A stretch of DNA of 64,000 nt from Atrina japonica. Lineage: Eukaryota; Mollusca; Bivalvia; Pterioida; Pinnidae. This document shows, piece after piece, positions 53,301 to 61,019 of the stretch. The position numbers and the translations under genes were made by a program. The notes under the pieces were generated by a model. It saw nothing but the letters and a program-made list of their open reading frames with translations, searched no databases and was not told where the DNA came from. How positions within the stretch are numbered: the first letter of the stretch is position 1; the number at the start of each line of letters is the position of its first letter. Location of the stretch: NCBI GenBank assembly GCA_030159075.1, contig BROG01000469.1, positions 316,501 through 380,500 on the forward strand, in the 5' to 3' direction.

Positions 53301-56300
53301 TCTACAGACATTTAGGATGTCAAAACCATATCCTTACAAAATATTCCTTATGGTAAATATTGCAAAACATCAAACAAATATTTCTATGAAAACAATGAAA
53401 CAACTGAAATTACAAAAGAACACACAACTAAAAACAGTGTAACCTTCTATTGTCTTGAATGCTCCTGCCCATAATTCCAGCTGATACAAAACATTCTTTG
53501 CATTTTGTTTGAAATCTTGCCATGCCTGTAAACAAAATGTTATTGATATACTTAATTGCATGTTAGATTCATTTCAGATTTAAAGAATATTCACTCCTGT
53601 ATAATAAAGACATAATCAATGTTTCTGCCACAGAAGACAAATGAACAAGCAAACAGTCTTATATGACCCTATGAGTATAAGCAAATTGTATATTTCAAAT
53701 ACAGAAACATAAAAAGTCATGCAATAAGAGGATATAATATATTTAGGATATAATATAAAATGTCCTAAAAACCAAATATTTTAAGGATTTCTATCTTCCT
53801 CTACATGGGTGCTTCTAAGCTTTTCACAATGACCAGTGCCTAAATAACCACTGTAAATTGACTGTTCATAAATAGGCCCAACAGCACCATTTAACATTTT
53901 TCCATTACCAGTGAAACAATTGTGTGATAATGATGTCACTATCAAAAGACGTTAAGTAGTGCACATGGATAATATGTAATGGAGATACAAATGATTTTCA
54001 TGGCTGCTTTACTGGTTTGTCATCTGTGCACTGCTTAAGAAATAGATCTAATAATTAGTTGTATGGTATCTCCCAAATTTTCTTATGGTACATGTAACCT
54101 GCATCTTGAGGGTAGTACAACAATATATATGTTTCTCATACGTTTGTTCCATATATAACCACATCAAATGAAAACTATTAGATTCATTCCTTTCAGCAGT
54201 CATTTTATTTAGTTAGTAAAAGTCATGAATCAAATAATTTGAGACCTCTCATAAGAGACCACTTGCCTCAGAGACCACATTCTGAGAACCTGTCAGTTAT
54301 ATAATCCTTTAGATGAAACCTCTTTTAACGCACTCCCTGTCTTGAGATACCACATTTGAGTGGCAGATGGGGTTGGTCTCACAAGACAGGTTTCACTGTA
54401 CTACAACTGTATGAAACAGAATCTAAAACATTCTTTATGGAATTAAACATGTATTATGTTGTTAATTGTGGATTATAACAAATATCTGATACAGCAACAA
54501 TAATGGCTGCCAACAGTTATATGTATGCAATGACACACATTGCAGTGGTTAACTTGATGTAATTGAAGATGTATAACCTTTTGTACTGTAAAACATCAAC
54601 TTACTTTTTTCCTGTGATACTGCCATGACGATACACCTCGAACAACTGGCTGTTGAAGAATTTGCTCTCTGAAATTTGTAACAAAATAAAAACCCTCATA
54701 TTTTTTCCCACTTACAATGTTTAAAACTTACTTTGTTTATATCCTTCTACTGTTATTTAAAATTTTGAAATTAAATGTTTCAGCAAAGTAATTAGTTTCC
54801 ATGCATTATTTAAAAAAACTTATAATTTACAAAATCTTCTATCCTGACATCATGAAATCTGTCAGGCCAGACATAGAATATTCTCTGTTTGCTGTTTACC
54901 GACTCTACCCTTTTACCTATGGGTAGGTAGGAAGGGAAATTATTTTATTTTATTGGAAATTTTTCTGGCATCAAGTTGGGAAAGGATATATTGTTCTCTC
55001 GCATGTAATTAATGATGTCATTGTGCAGTCAGTCATTTCTGTACAAATTATAATGAAAATAATTGTAAATGAGGACACATTAAATATTTCATAAATGTCC
55101 CCCAATGTCGCAACAGAGTCTCATGCTATATGTTCTATTTTGTTGATCATTTCATGATTATTTGGACATGTATGCACTAGAACATTATTAAAAGTAAAAT
55201 AAAATATACAAAGACATTTAAGATTTGATATATTATACAACAATTAACTATCAAAACTAATTGGTCATCTCGTAGTATTGGTTCACTGGTTGTAAGTTAA
55301 ACAGACTTGCCTGTATCAAACCAGAGGCTTAACTTGACCTCCCATCTATCGGCAATCATTCACACAGCGGGGCAGTATTTATATAGTAAGGTGAATGGTG
55401 CAGTGAGAGTCGGAGTTTTAAAATGATCACTTTCCTTGGACGTTTTTAATATATTTCTAATGTAAATTAGAGAAATACATAAGGTTATGTTAAAGAAAAC
55501 AGGTGTATTAAATTTAATAGATTTCATTTTAATGGATTTGATATTGTTTTTGTAAAATTATTATGTTTTGACAAATATTTTTTAAATTAAAAAATAACGG
55601 GAGGTAATTGTCTACAAGATTTTATGTTTGCTATAACATTATTCCCTTCAGCTTTCATAAAAGGAGGAAACATGTCAAACAAATCTACACAGGTGTTTCA
55701 TAAATTATTAATCTTAATAAAGCATGTATCATACAGGATTTTTGGTTTCCTATTTTTATAAATAGTATTCGTAGAGAAAATACATGTGTCATTCTGGGAT
55801 ATAGCAGTAGCTTAGGCCAAACTTAATGTCCCGATTTTAAGCAATTTTTTGAGTGAGTAAAATATGAATAAATAGCTTTGGAGATTCTGTCATGTAGCTA
55901 GTGGTCTCTTCCTAGGTACTTTGTACCCAGTGGTCTCTTCCTGGATACTTTGTACCCAGTGGTCTCTTCCTAGATACTTTGAACCCAGTGGTCTCTTCCT
56001 GGGTACTTTGTACCCAGTGGTCTCTTCCTGGATACTTTGTACCCAGTGGTCTCTTCCAAGATACTTTGTACCCAGTGGTCTCTTTCTGGGTACTTTGTAC
56101 CCAGTGGTCTCTTCCTAGATACTTTGTACCCAGTGGTCTCTTCCTGGGTACTTTGTACCCAGCGGTCTCTTCCTGGGTACTTTGTACCTATCAAGTGTGA
56201 CTTCACTGAAGTTGCTGAACTCCTATAATTTCTTGGAGAACTTTTATTGTTCCAATATATGTAAGATATATTTAAGGTTCATGTTCTGACTCTTTATAAA

Positions 56301-58970
56301 GTAAGAATACTATGTAACCAAAGTACACAAATACACATGAAAATGATGTGCTGATATTAATTTAGCCTTCAAATATACAACCAAACAAAAGATCATATCT
56401 ATTACAGTAATATAATAATGTTTATAATGAATGATAAGGGACCTCCATGGCCGAGTGGTTAGAGCATCACGCTCTAAACCATGAAGTCTCTCACTTCTGG
56501 TCATCACAGGTTTGAGCCCCACTGGGACCTAGGCTGAATTTTGTGAGAAAGTTTGCCCGTTTACTTGCTGAAGGTTAGTGGTCTCTTCCCAGGTTCATTG
56601 TAACCAGGTCCTCTACTCAAACATAAAAAACTGGTTGCCACTATAGCTGAAAAATTGGTTGTGTGTGGCGTAAAACACTTTAAATTCAAAATGAATGATA
56701 AATTGTCAAAGATCTTATCTCAAAATTTAGCTGAATCATCATATAAAGATATATGGAAACACAATGACAGGATCTGTCAGTTTTGTAATTTGAAGGTGAA
56801 GGAGTTGACATTTCATTGGGTTGTCAATTTATGGGTTTTAAGATTGAAATATTTATTCATAAAAATGCAAATAGATAGACTTCAAATTATAGATTTTAAG
56901 ATAATAATGAAAAGCATTTAGTAACTATAATTATTACAAAAATAGATTTATGTATATGGGTGTTTTTGTAATATTAACACTTTAGAAATATCTAGATATA
57001 CACATACAGAGGAATCTTGATATGTTAAAATTGGATGAGTCGACATTCTACTTATGTCAAAGTCGAACAACAGGTCCCACTTTGTTACTATATATTTATA
57101 CTTGTTTACTCCAGATATCTCAAAGCTTTCACCTCAAAATTCTGGTAAGGTGAAAGTAAATTTGCAGTCCCAAGTATCAAAATACTATACAAAAAGCACT
57201 TGTAATCTCATAATCAACTTTTCCCGTTGAAGGATGAATTAAAAATTGTAGCGTATTTATATACGAGTAGCTATTAATTCATATTTAAGCTTAAAGTATT
57301 AGTAAAACAAACATTGGCTATCAGAAATATTATAAAAGATCACAAAGCAGTACCAAAGGTCATTTAAGCATTCACTGATAAGGAACAAAAGCTATGTTAA
57401 TTGAAAATGGTGAAATTCAAGATAACAAGATTCTACCATATATAATATCTGGTGCTAAACTGATAACTGCTGTTATATAATTAGTAATTTGATCTGTCTG
57501 TCTCCCTGTTTGTCTGTTTGCCTGACTGTCAGTTTCTGTCTGACTGACTTTCTGTCTGTCTGTCTATCTGACTGTTTATTTGTTTGTCTGTCTGTCAGTT
57601 TCTGTCAGTCTGACTGTCTGTTTGCCTGACTGTCTGTTTGTTTATCTGTCAGTTTCTGTCTGTCTGTCTGTCTTCCTGACTGTCTGTTTGTTTGTCTGTC
57701 AGTTTCTGTCTATCTGGCTTCCTGACTATCTGTTTGTTTGTCTGTCAGTTTCTGTCTGTCTCATTGTCTGCTTGTGATTACACAGACATTAACATACAAT
57801 GTACATGTTTATATATATATAATGATGCTATCCTATTTATACAAACATTACACTGGTTAGCTATTTCTAATACCTATATAAAGTTGCAGCTTCATGTGTA
57901 CTTATAGTGCGGTCATCATCCAATTTTTTTTTTCTGAGTCTCAATGTTTTTGTTCTTCCAAGACGTCGACTTGGCAAATGATTTATTTCAGGTTGGTTTT
58001 TCTTTTTTTCTTTGAAAGTGTCAACTTTACTGGTAAAGTTTTCTTGTCCAAATTTTAAAGACTTTCTTTTTCTTACTACAAGAGAGGCAGTTCCATCATT
58101 TACTCCACTTAGACCATCTTTTGATAATGTGTAGTCACCTGATGATGACACTTCACTATAGTGTTCAAAATGATCAATATTATTCTCTCCTTCTCTTCTA
58201 TATTGATCAAAGTGATGTTGGTTTGTTTCATTGTCCCTATATCTGTCTTCATGATGTTCATGTGGTTCACTGTCTCTAAATCTGTCTCTATGATATTCAT
58301 CTGGTTCACTGTCCCTAAACCTCTCTCTATCATAGCAGTCTGGTTCACTATCTGTTAATCTCTCTATATGATATCTGTCTGGCTCACTGTTTCTGAATCT
58401 CTCTCTATGATACTCATCTGATTCACTCTCCCTACTAAAATGTCCTTCATCAAAGTAGCCATCTGGTTCATGCTCCCTATTTTGTGAACCAGATCGGTTT
58501 TGTTCACTGTACTTGTATTGTTGTTTATCAAATCCATCTGGTGAGCCTTTGTTTAACTTGTTACCTCTTAAATTTTGTATACTATCATCATCTCTGAAAG
58601 AGTCAAAGTTTTCGGTAGGACTTTGATGCCTACTGAACTGATGTTCACGTTTGGAATGCCTTCTCCCATTATGTTCAAAATCTGATCTCTCTTGAGAAAA
58701 GCGATTGCTTTCCTGATGAACATCATGCCATTTTCCTTGGTCATCATAGTAATCAGGAGAACTTATAATATCTTTATTTTTTGCTCCTCTTCTGCCATGC
58801 CCTTGACCACCATAGTGACTATCAGGCTCGTAATAATCCCGTGAGTGTCTTTCTGGATACTCATCATCTATAAATCCTTGATTGTAAAAATGAGTGTCCA
58901 GGTCCGCAGTATTACTTTTGTAATGTAGTAGTTGGTCTTCATCATGCCCTAAAGATCGGAACCCTGCCAT
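30299..58970 (-). CDS. TMC5: TMC5-like transmembrane channel-like protein, 16 coding exons, 1010 aa
   Basis: Spliced gene reconstructed by eye. All 15 introns are GT-AG, phases agree at every junction, and the coding exons sum to 3033 nt (1010 codons plus stop). Residues 1-415 are hydrophilic. The core has about ten membrane segments: roughly 423-448, 530-552, 628-652, 668-695, 710-732, 777-796, 825-845, 846-860, 883-904 and 951-971. Family landmarks are CWETYVGQ (767), GQQEFD (about 817), FFCPLIP (about 841), CGPF (about 911) and a C-terminal REQLRLEGHDK. TMC proteins are multi-pass membrane proteins related in fold to anoctamins; TMC1/2 form the hair-cell mechanotransduction channel, while TMC5 function is poorly known. 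The TMC5 assignment rests on recalled similarity (GxFGTxVxSYF, EGxDKxFL, long repeated N terminus, near-identical length). TMC7 is the alternative. Sequons NST and NCT lie in the loop after segment 1, and NQT/NSS before CWET. No frameshift or premature stop seen. Confidence 0.93.
30735..30793. repeat. (TA)n/(TATG)n microsatellite in intron 15
   Basis: GTATGTATGTATATACATG followed by about 20 TA units. Confidence 0.9.
31037..31115 (-). CDS. TMC5: TMC5-like exon 15: end of membrane segment 10 and basic tail (residues 960-986)
   Basis: 79 nt from TATTTCAG to CTA|GTAAGT. It encodes CFVMYYFGALSMGYRRRSK, then LLREQLRL. Phase 2 in, phase 0 out. Confidence 0.94.
31336..31478. mobile_element. palindromic MITE-like element in intron 14
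   Basis: The two halves are imperfect inverted copies (AACCTAG.TTTT, CAGTTAA.CCTAG.TTTCTC). They meet at GGGTTACAAGTTACAAGTAACCC-type symmetry around 31407-31429, which would fold into one ~140-nt hairpin. Confidence 0.7.
32484..32512. repeat. (ATA)n microsatellite in intron 14
   Basis: About nine ATA/TAA units. Confidence 0.9.
32902..32957. repeat. GAA/CAA-rich compound microsatellite in intron 14
   Basis: GAAGAAGAAGGAGATGGAGA, then AAGAAGAACAACAACAACAA. It makes an artefactual Glu/Gln-rich frame. Confidence 0.85.
33067..33228 (-). CDS. TMC5: TMC5-like exon 14: CGPF loop and start of last membrane segment (residues 906-959)
   Basis: 162 nt from TTTCAG to TG|GTAAAT. It contains the conserved PSQSCGPFRLY, an amphipathic stretch, and HAFLVPAVIVI. 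A shorter plus-strand open frame here is a shadow. Confidence 0.94.
33540..34795. mobile_element. interspersed bivalve-type repeat in intron 13
   Basis: Units with TAGCTAAATTGGCCMYGCCC, CCCAGACCC and AAATTTCACAATTTTGG recur every ~170-240 bp. The stretch ends GACTCAGGTGACCTAAA. Related in style to the 14.1-16.2 kb repeat. A separate module at 34040-34208 is shared with 44541-44706. Confidence 0.55.
34040..34208. repeat. dispersed repeat copy (partner at 44541-44706)
   Basis: Both copies contain GGTTGATTTGYACACAAATG, GGTCTTTATACACAGGTGGT and GCTAAAGCAGGTTTTACTGT. Confidence 0.85.
34868..35215 (-). pseudogene. two decayed tandem copies of the exon 13 3' half and donor, in intron 13
   Basis: Copy nearest the exon (about 35150-35215 plus 34973-35013, split by a MITE) keeps TTGTTTATAG and TTTACATTGTTT, then TTTGGC.TGTATGATACGAAG followed by GTATCT. 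The farther copy (34868-34972) still reads TSFVLSAGSLPYMIG against ISFVLSAGPLAYMIG in the real exon, followed by GTACAT. Neither has the first half of the exon. Confidence 0.8.
35014..35142. mobile_element. 129-bp MITE with 3-bp CAG target duplication
   Basis: Terminal inverted repeats start GCACCATAAAA and agree in about 26 of 30 positions. CAG flanks both sides (35011-35013, 35143-35145). The undisrupted sister copy has a single CAG at this point. Confidence 0.85.
35218..35348 (-). CDS. TMC5: TMC5-like exon 13: membrane segment 9 (residues 863-905)
   Basis: 131 nt from TTGACAG to GGAAG|GTAAGT. It encodes GSLLNNCEQPSRPYRTSKS then SLFIGVLFISFVLSAGPLAY. Two decayed copies of its 3' half and donor follow downstream in the gene (34868-35215). 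Confidence 0.95.
35534..35965. repeat. 72-bp tandem array, 6 copies, intron 12
   Basis: Unit has AAGGTGACCTCATATGTGTA, CATACATGGTCTAGTGACAA and CTTCATACTTGACAAGTC. Copies are nearly identical with a 72-bp period (35615, 35687). Because 72 is divisible by 3, long frames exist on both strands; I do not regard them as genes. Confidence 0.96.
36818..36893 (-). CDS. TMC5: TMC5-like exon 12: MGVFFCPLIPV (residues 837-862)
   Basis: 76 nt from GGTTTTAG to AAAAAG|GTAAGA. It encodes WMGVFFCPLIPVMNLLKC and the following segment ending YIKK. Its acceptor and first 20 or so bases belong to the 115-bp tandem array extending to 37680, so decoy acceptors lie upstream. Only this copy stays open. Confidence 0.95.
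36866..37680. repeat. ~115-bp tandem array carrying copies of the exon 12 acceptor, intron 11
   Basis: CACCCATCC-type anchors lie at 36886 (true exon 12), 37002, 37119, 37233, 37348, 37463 and 37577, spaced 114-117 bp. On the minus strand most copies read GGTTTCAG then GATGGGTGTTTATG (or GATGGTTGTTTATG), matching the true acceptor and exon start. Confidence 0.95.
38287..38357. repeat. (GA)n microsatellite in intron 11
   Basis: About 34 uninterrupted GA units. Confidence 0.97.
38786..39075 (-). pseudogene. 5'-truncated LINE fragment: C-terminal end of a reverse transcriptase ORF
   Basis: The minus strand reads about 95 codons to a TAA at 38788-38786. They include SLKSHLYARNIIDNPNCTCG, ETTCHFLLECPLY and RARYLDPLPF. 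The CxCG...EttxHfllxCpxY pattern is typical of the C-terminal zinc-knuckle-like region of non-LTR retrotransposon polyproteins. It is cut off at about 39080, as expected for 5' truncation. Same strand as the TMC gene, in intron 11. Confidence 0.82.
39453..39642. mobile_element. 186-bp TA-flanked MITE in intron 11
   Basis: TA at 39453, then CTGTATACAAGGAAATTTT. The right end reads AAAATAACCCTGTATACAG then TA at 39641. Internal GGGCGAATTYAAAATGG phrases and GCCCC boxes recur. A TA duplication suggests mobilisation by Tc1/mariner-type transposase. Confidence 0.85.
39900..40013 (-). CDS. TMC5: TMC5-like exon 11: GQQEFDLPKAVLDIVYSQTLC (residues 799-836)
   Basis: 114 nt from TTTACAG to TG|GTAAGC. 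It encodes the conserved GQQEFDLPKAVLDIVYSQT region leading into membrane segment 7. The last codon (Trp837) is split with exon 12. The intron to exon 10 is only 191 nt. Confidence 0.96.
40205..40302 (-). CDS. TMC5: TMC5-like exon 10: CWET signature and membrane segment 6 (residues 767-798)
   Basis: 98 nt from TTTGACAG to AGAAG|GTAAGA. It starts with CWETYVGQQFYKL, the best-conserved motif of the TMC domain and the anchor of this gene call. Segment 6 ends ...FLVEYPR. Phase 2 out. Confidence 0.97.
41568..41730 (-). CDS. TMC5: TMC5-like exon 9: membrane segment 5 and extracellular loop (residues 712-766)
   Basis: 163 nt from TTCTTACAG to AAG|GTATTA. Segment 5 is followed by a polar loop (QSQGKENQGVIESCGNKRW) with NQT and NSS sequons. 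Ends in phase 0, directly before CWET. Confidence 0.92.
41757..42035. repeat. 16-bp tandem repeat in intron 8
   Basis: CAATCAGTTTATATGT repeats about ten times, then degenerates. Related copies reappear at 42788-42890 in the same intron. Confidence 0.88.
42036..42190. repeat. dispersed CTACCGATTTC-rich repeat copy (partner at 63520-63680)
   Basis: Both begin near ACATG..AAGTCTACC-like text and share TACCRATTTCGGCG, then runs of CCGMTTTT/CCGATTTCT phrases. Alignment is by eye and weak. Confidence 0.5.
42788..42890. repeat. second tract of the 16-bp repeat
   Basis: About six units near GTCAATYAGTTTRTAT, same family as 41757-42035. Confidence 0.8.
43211..43345. repeat. dispersed repeat copy B (partner at 16963-17110)
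   Basis: Same order of motifs as the first copy, including the GACAAGTAGCTTGTC hairpin, here perfect. Confidence 0.8.
43443..43609 (-). CDS. TMC5: TMC5-like exon 8: membrane segment 4 and EDY motif (residues 657-712)
   Basis: 167 nt from TTTTTAG to CTTAG|GTAATT. It encodes FLPSLTITILNIIVPIIF, then the conserved FEDYLPAFQ. Ends in phase 2. The intron to exon 7 is only 350 nt. Confidence 0.95.
43960..44121 (-). CDS. TMC5: TMC5-like exon 7: basic loop and membrane segment 3 (residues 603-656)
   Basis: 162 nt, phase 0 on both sides, from a seven-T tract plus AG to GAG|GTCAGT. It encodes SDLESQRLLWRKENRTTKER followed by segment 3 (ALINMLNVFLLVGSIALIFY). Confidence 0.94.
44541..44706. repeat. dispersed repeat copy (partner at 34040-34208)
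   Basis: See the shared phrases at the partner. Lies in intron 6. Confidence 0.85.
44842..45219. other. 15-bp perfect inverted repeat flanking ~350 bp
   Basis: CCCAAGTTTGGGGCA at 44842-44856 and its reverse complement at 45205-45219, in intron 6. Possibly a small element. The 115-codon plus-strand frame starting at 45190 has no recognisable domain. Confidence 0.5.
46505..47270. repeat. 49-bp tandem array in intron 6
   Basis: Unit has AATGTATCTGTAAGTGTGAG, TATCACAGCATTAGAATCAA and ACCAAAGTA. About nine clean copies to 46970, then diverged ones. Confidence 0.92.
47417..47564 (-). CDS. TMC5: TMC5-like exon 6: cytosolic loop with FCNKVFSGWDFC (residues 553-602)
   Basis: 148 nt from TTTTAG to CAT|GTACGT. 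It encodes the characteristic FCNKVFSGWDFCICHKKAA stretch of the loop between segments 2 and 3. A nearer AG (CTCAG) inside the exon would break the frame, so the outer acceptor was chosen. Confidence 0.93.
47800..48600. repeat. 36-bp tandem array, ~22 copies, intron 5
   Basis: Unit TTGGGACCATGTGTCAGGAC then TATACATGTCCTTACT. The 12-codon period gives repeated open frames on both strands (e.g. CVRTIHVLTLGP), which I treat as artefacts. Confidence 0.95.
49063..49220 (-). CDS. TMC5: TMC5-like exon 5: GWMEKTLLFYGKY and membrane segment 2 (residues 501-552)
   Basis: 158 nt from TTTACAG to AGAAA|GTAAGC. GWMEKTLLFYGKY is the conserved motif after the first loop, and segment 2 ends in ...LLILR. The exon ends in phase 2 (AA). 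Confidence 0.94.
50678..50934 (-). CDS. TMC5: TMC5-like exon 4: membrane segment 1 and first extracellular loop (residues 416-500)
   Basis: 257 nt from ATCTAG to ACG|GTAAGT. It starts QFGTAVMSYFRFLRW and contains segment 1. A loop follows with NNNST and NCT glycosylation sequons, ending at DFLQGT. Phase 1 in, phase 0 out. On the plus strand this exon casts a 113-codon open frame that should be ignored. Confidence 0.95.
53444..53525 (-). CDS. TMC5: TMC5-like exon 3 (residues 388-415)
   Basis: 82 nt from TTTACAG to GAAG|GTTACA. It encodes AWQDFKQNAKNV...LELWAGAFKTIEG, which matches the amphipathic helix preceding membrane segment 1 in TMC proteins. Ends in phase 1, splitting Gly415. Confidence 0.93.
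54230..54405. repeat. GAGACCAC-rich interspersed repeat in intron 2
   Basis: Repeated GAGACCAC/CTCATAAGAGACC phrases, ending ACAGGTTTCACTGTA. A similar module lies at 60010-60155 (GAGACCACCCC...GACAGGTGGTC). Confidence 0.55.
54605..54668 (-). CDS. TMC5: TMC5-like exon 2 (residues 366-387)
   Basis: 64 nt between TTTCAG and GTAAGT. Its first base completes the split Arg codon of exon 1, and it ends in phase 0 with ...SSWQYHRKK. Cytosolic segment before the core. Confidence 0.9.
55899..56193. repeat. 29-bp minisatellite, 10 copies, intron 1
   Basis: Unit AGTGGTCTCTTCCTGGGTAC plus TTTGTACCC, spaced exactly 29 bp from 55932 to 56164. It matches a 29-bp segment of the nearby SINE (56577-56605). 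Confidence 0.95.
56438..56690 (+). mobile_element. tRNA-derived SINE with 11-bp target-site duplication, intron 1
   Basis: A tRNA-like head at 56438-56530 has A-box TGGCCGAGTGG, a long variable arm and B-box GGTTTGAGCCC (Leu/Ser type). A conserved body follows (GAGAAAGTTTGCCCGTTTAC, AGTGGTCTCTTCCC), and the tail reads GTGTGGCGTAAAACAC then A-rich. ATGAATGATAA flanks it exactly at 56427-56437 and 56691-56701. Similar SINEs are widespread in bivalves (memory). Confidence 0.93.
57488..57775. repeat. CTGT-rich simple repeat with internal higher-order pattern, intron 1
   Basis: Tracts of CTGTCTGTCTGT broken by GCCTGACTGTCTGTTTG and CTGTCAGTTTCTGTCTG, which recur several times. Starts ~100 nt beyond the exon 1 donor. 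Confidence 0.9.
57874..58970 (-). CDS. TMC5: TMC5-like exon 1: long hydrophilic N terminus (residues 1-365 and part of 366)
   Basis: The start ATG at 58970-58968 has G at -3 and G at +4, and an in-frame TAA nine bases upstream, so no longer N terminus is possible in this exon. The product is rich in D, E, R, H, S and Y, with no membrane segment. It has six tandem 13-residue repeats at 182-259 and a basic stretch near 301-350 (RKRKS, RLRKKK). The donor AG|GTATTA leaves phase 2. A possible 5'-UTR acceptor (GTATGTAG) lies at 58990, so an upstream non-coding exon is likely but not found. Confidence 0.9.
58194..58427 (-). repeat. 39-bp in-frame coding repeat, six copies of a 13-residue unit
   Basis: Within exon 1 the protein repeats a unit like SEPDEYHRDRFRD six times (residues 182-259). 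The first five are clear; the sixth (NETNQHHFDQYRR) is diverged. Units alternate acidic and basic residues, suggesting a disordered or charged-helical spacer. Human TMC5 also has a repeated N terminus, with a different (DYPG-like) unit; that comparison is from memory. Confidence 0.9.
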
Positions 58971-59180
58971 ATCTTTTTAAGTTTCTGTTCTACATACACA
59001 AACACATATCATATTGAAAAACCAGGAAGAACTGTTCATATCAATAAAATAGTGTGGAGTTCAGCAAGTTTAGTGTTATCAGTAGTTATTGATATCCTTT
59101 CTGTGTCATATCAATACACTTATACCCTTATCTCAATAAAAAAAAAGACCTTGTCAAAAACAGGACAGATATTACATGCA

Positions 59181-59395
59181 TTAACTCATCCACCCCTGAA
59201 GTCACATTTGGACCTGCTCATTTCAAAGAATGGTTAAGTCCAATGTCAGAATTCAGGGGTATATGATTTAGAATCAAAATTTCATGATAAATTTACATGC
59301 AATATGAACTTGTTCACTCCTAAATTATGATAGTAGACCATACTATTTATTGATTTGGGTGAGTCTAAATGTGACCATAGGGGCTGATGAGTTAA
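59181..59395. mobile_element. ~215-bp TTAA-flanked MITE upstream of the TMC start
   Basis: TTAACTCATCCACCCCTGAAG...CACATTTGGAC on the left pairs with the reverse complement of the right end (GTCTAAATGTGACC...GATGAGTTAA). The inverted repeats are about 33 bp with a few mismatches. Confidence 0.75.
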
Positions 59396-60009
59396 CACCT
59401 CAATGATTAAGGACACTTTTATTTTGACAGATGTCATTTCACACTCAGTTCAGATTGGTGTCAACTTTGACACTAGAAGTTATTATGTAGGCGATTATTT
59501 TTTATTTGATAATAATTTGAGATCAAATTTAGATATTGATCAAGAAATATGTGTAGAAAATAACTATTGCAAATTTCTGACTTTATTTACAGTTTTTCCT
59601 CAACAGTAAAACCTTGTTTTAAACAATGTATATAAAATCTATATATCTATTATACTATTGGTCTAGAAGTAGACCAAATTCAACTTTCCAACTTTTATGT
59701 TTGTATTCTTATCTAACTCTTGTTTCGCTGAATTCACAATACAACTTTAATTTATAGCCAAAGAGTCAAAAAGAAGCAAGATTATATTTAGGTGTTAGTA
59801 GCCTAGTTACAAAGTTTGACAGCAATTAATCAAGAATATATTTTTATTAGATGTCGTCATATGCAAAAGAATATTAGTTGTACGTGTATGATTTAGTAGA
59901 ATTGAGTCTATTGTCAAACATTTTTATTCTGACACAACAAACTATTGAGGAGTTACAAGTGACACTTTGGTTTGTATTTGCAGTGTTGTAAGCCACACTT
60001 AACAAGTGT

Positions 60010-60660
60010 TTAGTAAAGTGGAACTCGCATGAGAGACCACCCCATTTGCCACTGAAAAGAGGTCTTAATTAAAGGATTTGTTAACCAAGTAGTTTTCAGA
60101 ATATGGTCTTAAAAGACAGGTGGTCTTTTATGGAAGTGGTGTTCCACAGTACAAAATTCAGTAAAATACTGCTGTGAAATCACTAAACTGGCAAACTTTT
60201 GTACATAATCCAACAGGGCCAAAACCTGTGCTTACCAGACTTGAGAGGCATTGTGATTTAAAGTGCCATGCTCTAATAATTCATAGTGACCCCATCCCTG
60301 AAACCACATTTTCAAAAATTGCAATAATTCAACAAAATGTTACTGTAAAGACATTTTATTATATGTCAGTTAAAACAGAGGTCCTGTGTCATGGTAGATA
60401 TGACATATAAAAGAATCCTCGCTGAACTGGCGCCAGTCTATAGCACAGGTCAACATTTGTAGCACATCACCTAAAGCTGGTAAGCAACCCTTAGATGAAA
60501 TTACAGTCTATGTTTGATTACTGTATCACAATCTAAACATGAAATTTTGCACTTTATATGTAAGCAGGATGGAATTACAGACAGACAAACGGACATTCCA
60601 AACACTAGATGCCTCCGGCGGTCCTTTCAGTCCAGGGGCATAAAAATTCTTGACAGGATG
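60010..60660. repeat. interspersed repeat modules
   Basis: 60010-60155 carries the GAGACCAC/GACAGGTGGTC module seen near 54.3 kb. 60560-60650 (GACAGACAAACGGACATTCC, GCCTCCGGCGGTCC, GGGGCATAAAAATTC) looks like the terminus of a common bivalve repeat. Confidence 0.45.
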
Positions 60661-61019
60661 TAAAACAACAATCAAAGAAAACAAACAAATATTATTTGTC
60701 TGAATTGCGAAGATATTTCCTTTTGTATGGAATGTTACTAAATACTCCGGTATTTACTGGACAATTACACAATTTATGGAAAATGAACATCAGTTTCACT
60801 AGTAGGAACTTAGAGTACATAATCAACTTCAGTGGAAATACTGATGCTGTACTTTACCAATCAGAACTTAAAAATTATATGTACTTATATCTTGGTGTTT
60901 CACATCTTTCATAAGTTTTTACCATAAACGTGGAAGTTTTCGCTGCTGTTTATAATTTTCACCTTTAGATGAAAGGGCAAATTTAAAATGAAAGCAAAAT
61001 AATCAAGCTTAATAATAGA

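Noticed and set aside
56438..56530. Possible functional tRNA-Leu/Ser gene
   Set aside because: Acceptor ends do not pair, and it continues into a SINE body with target-site duplication, so it is a SINE head.
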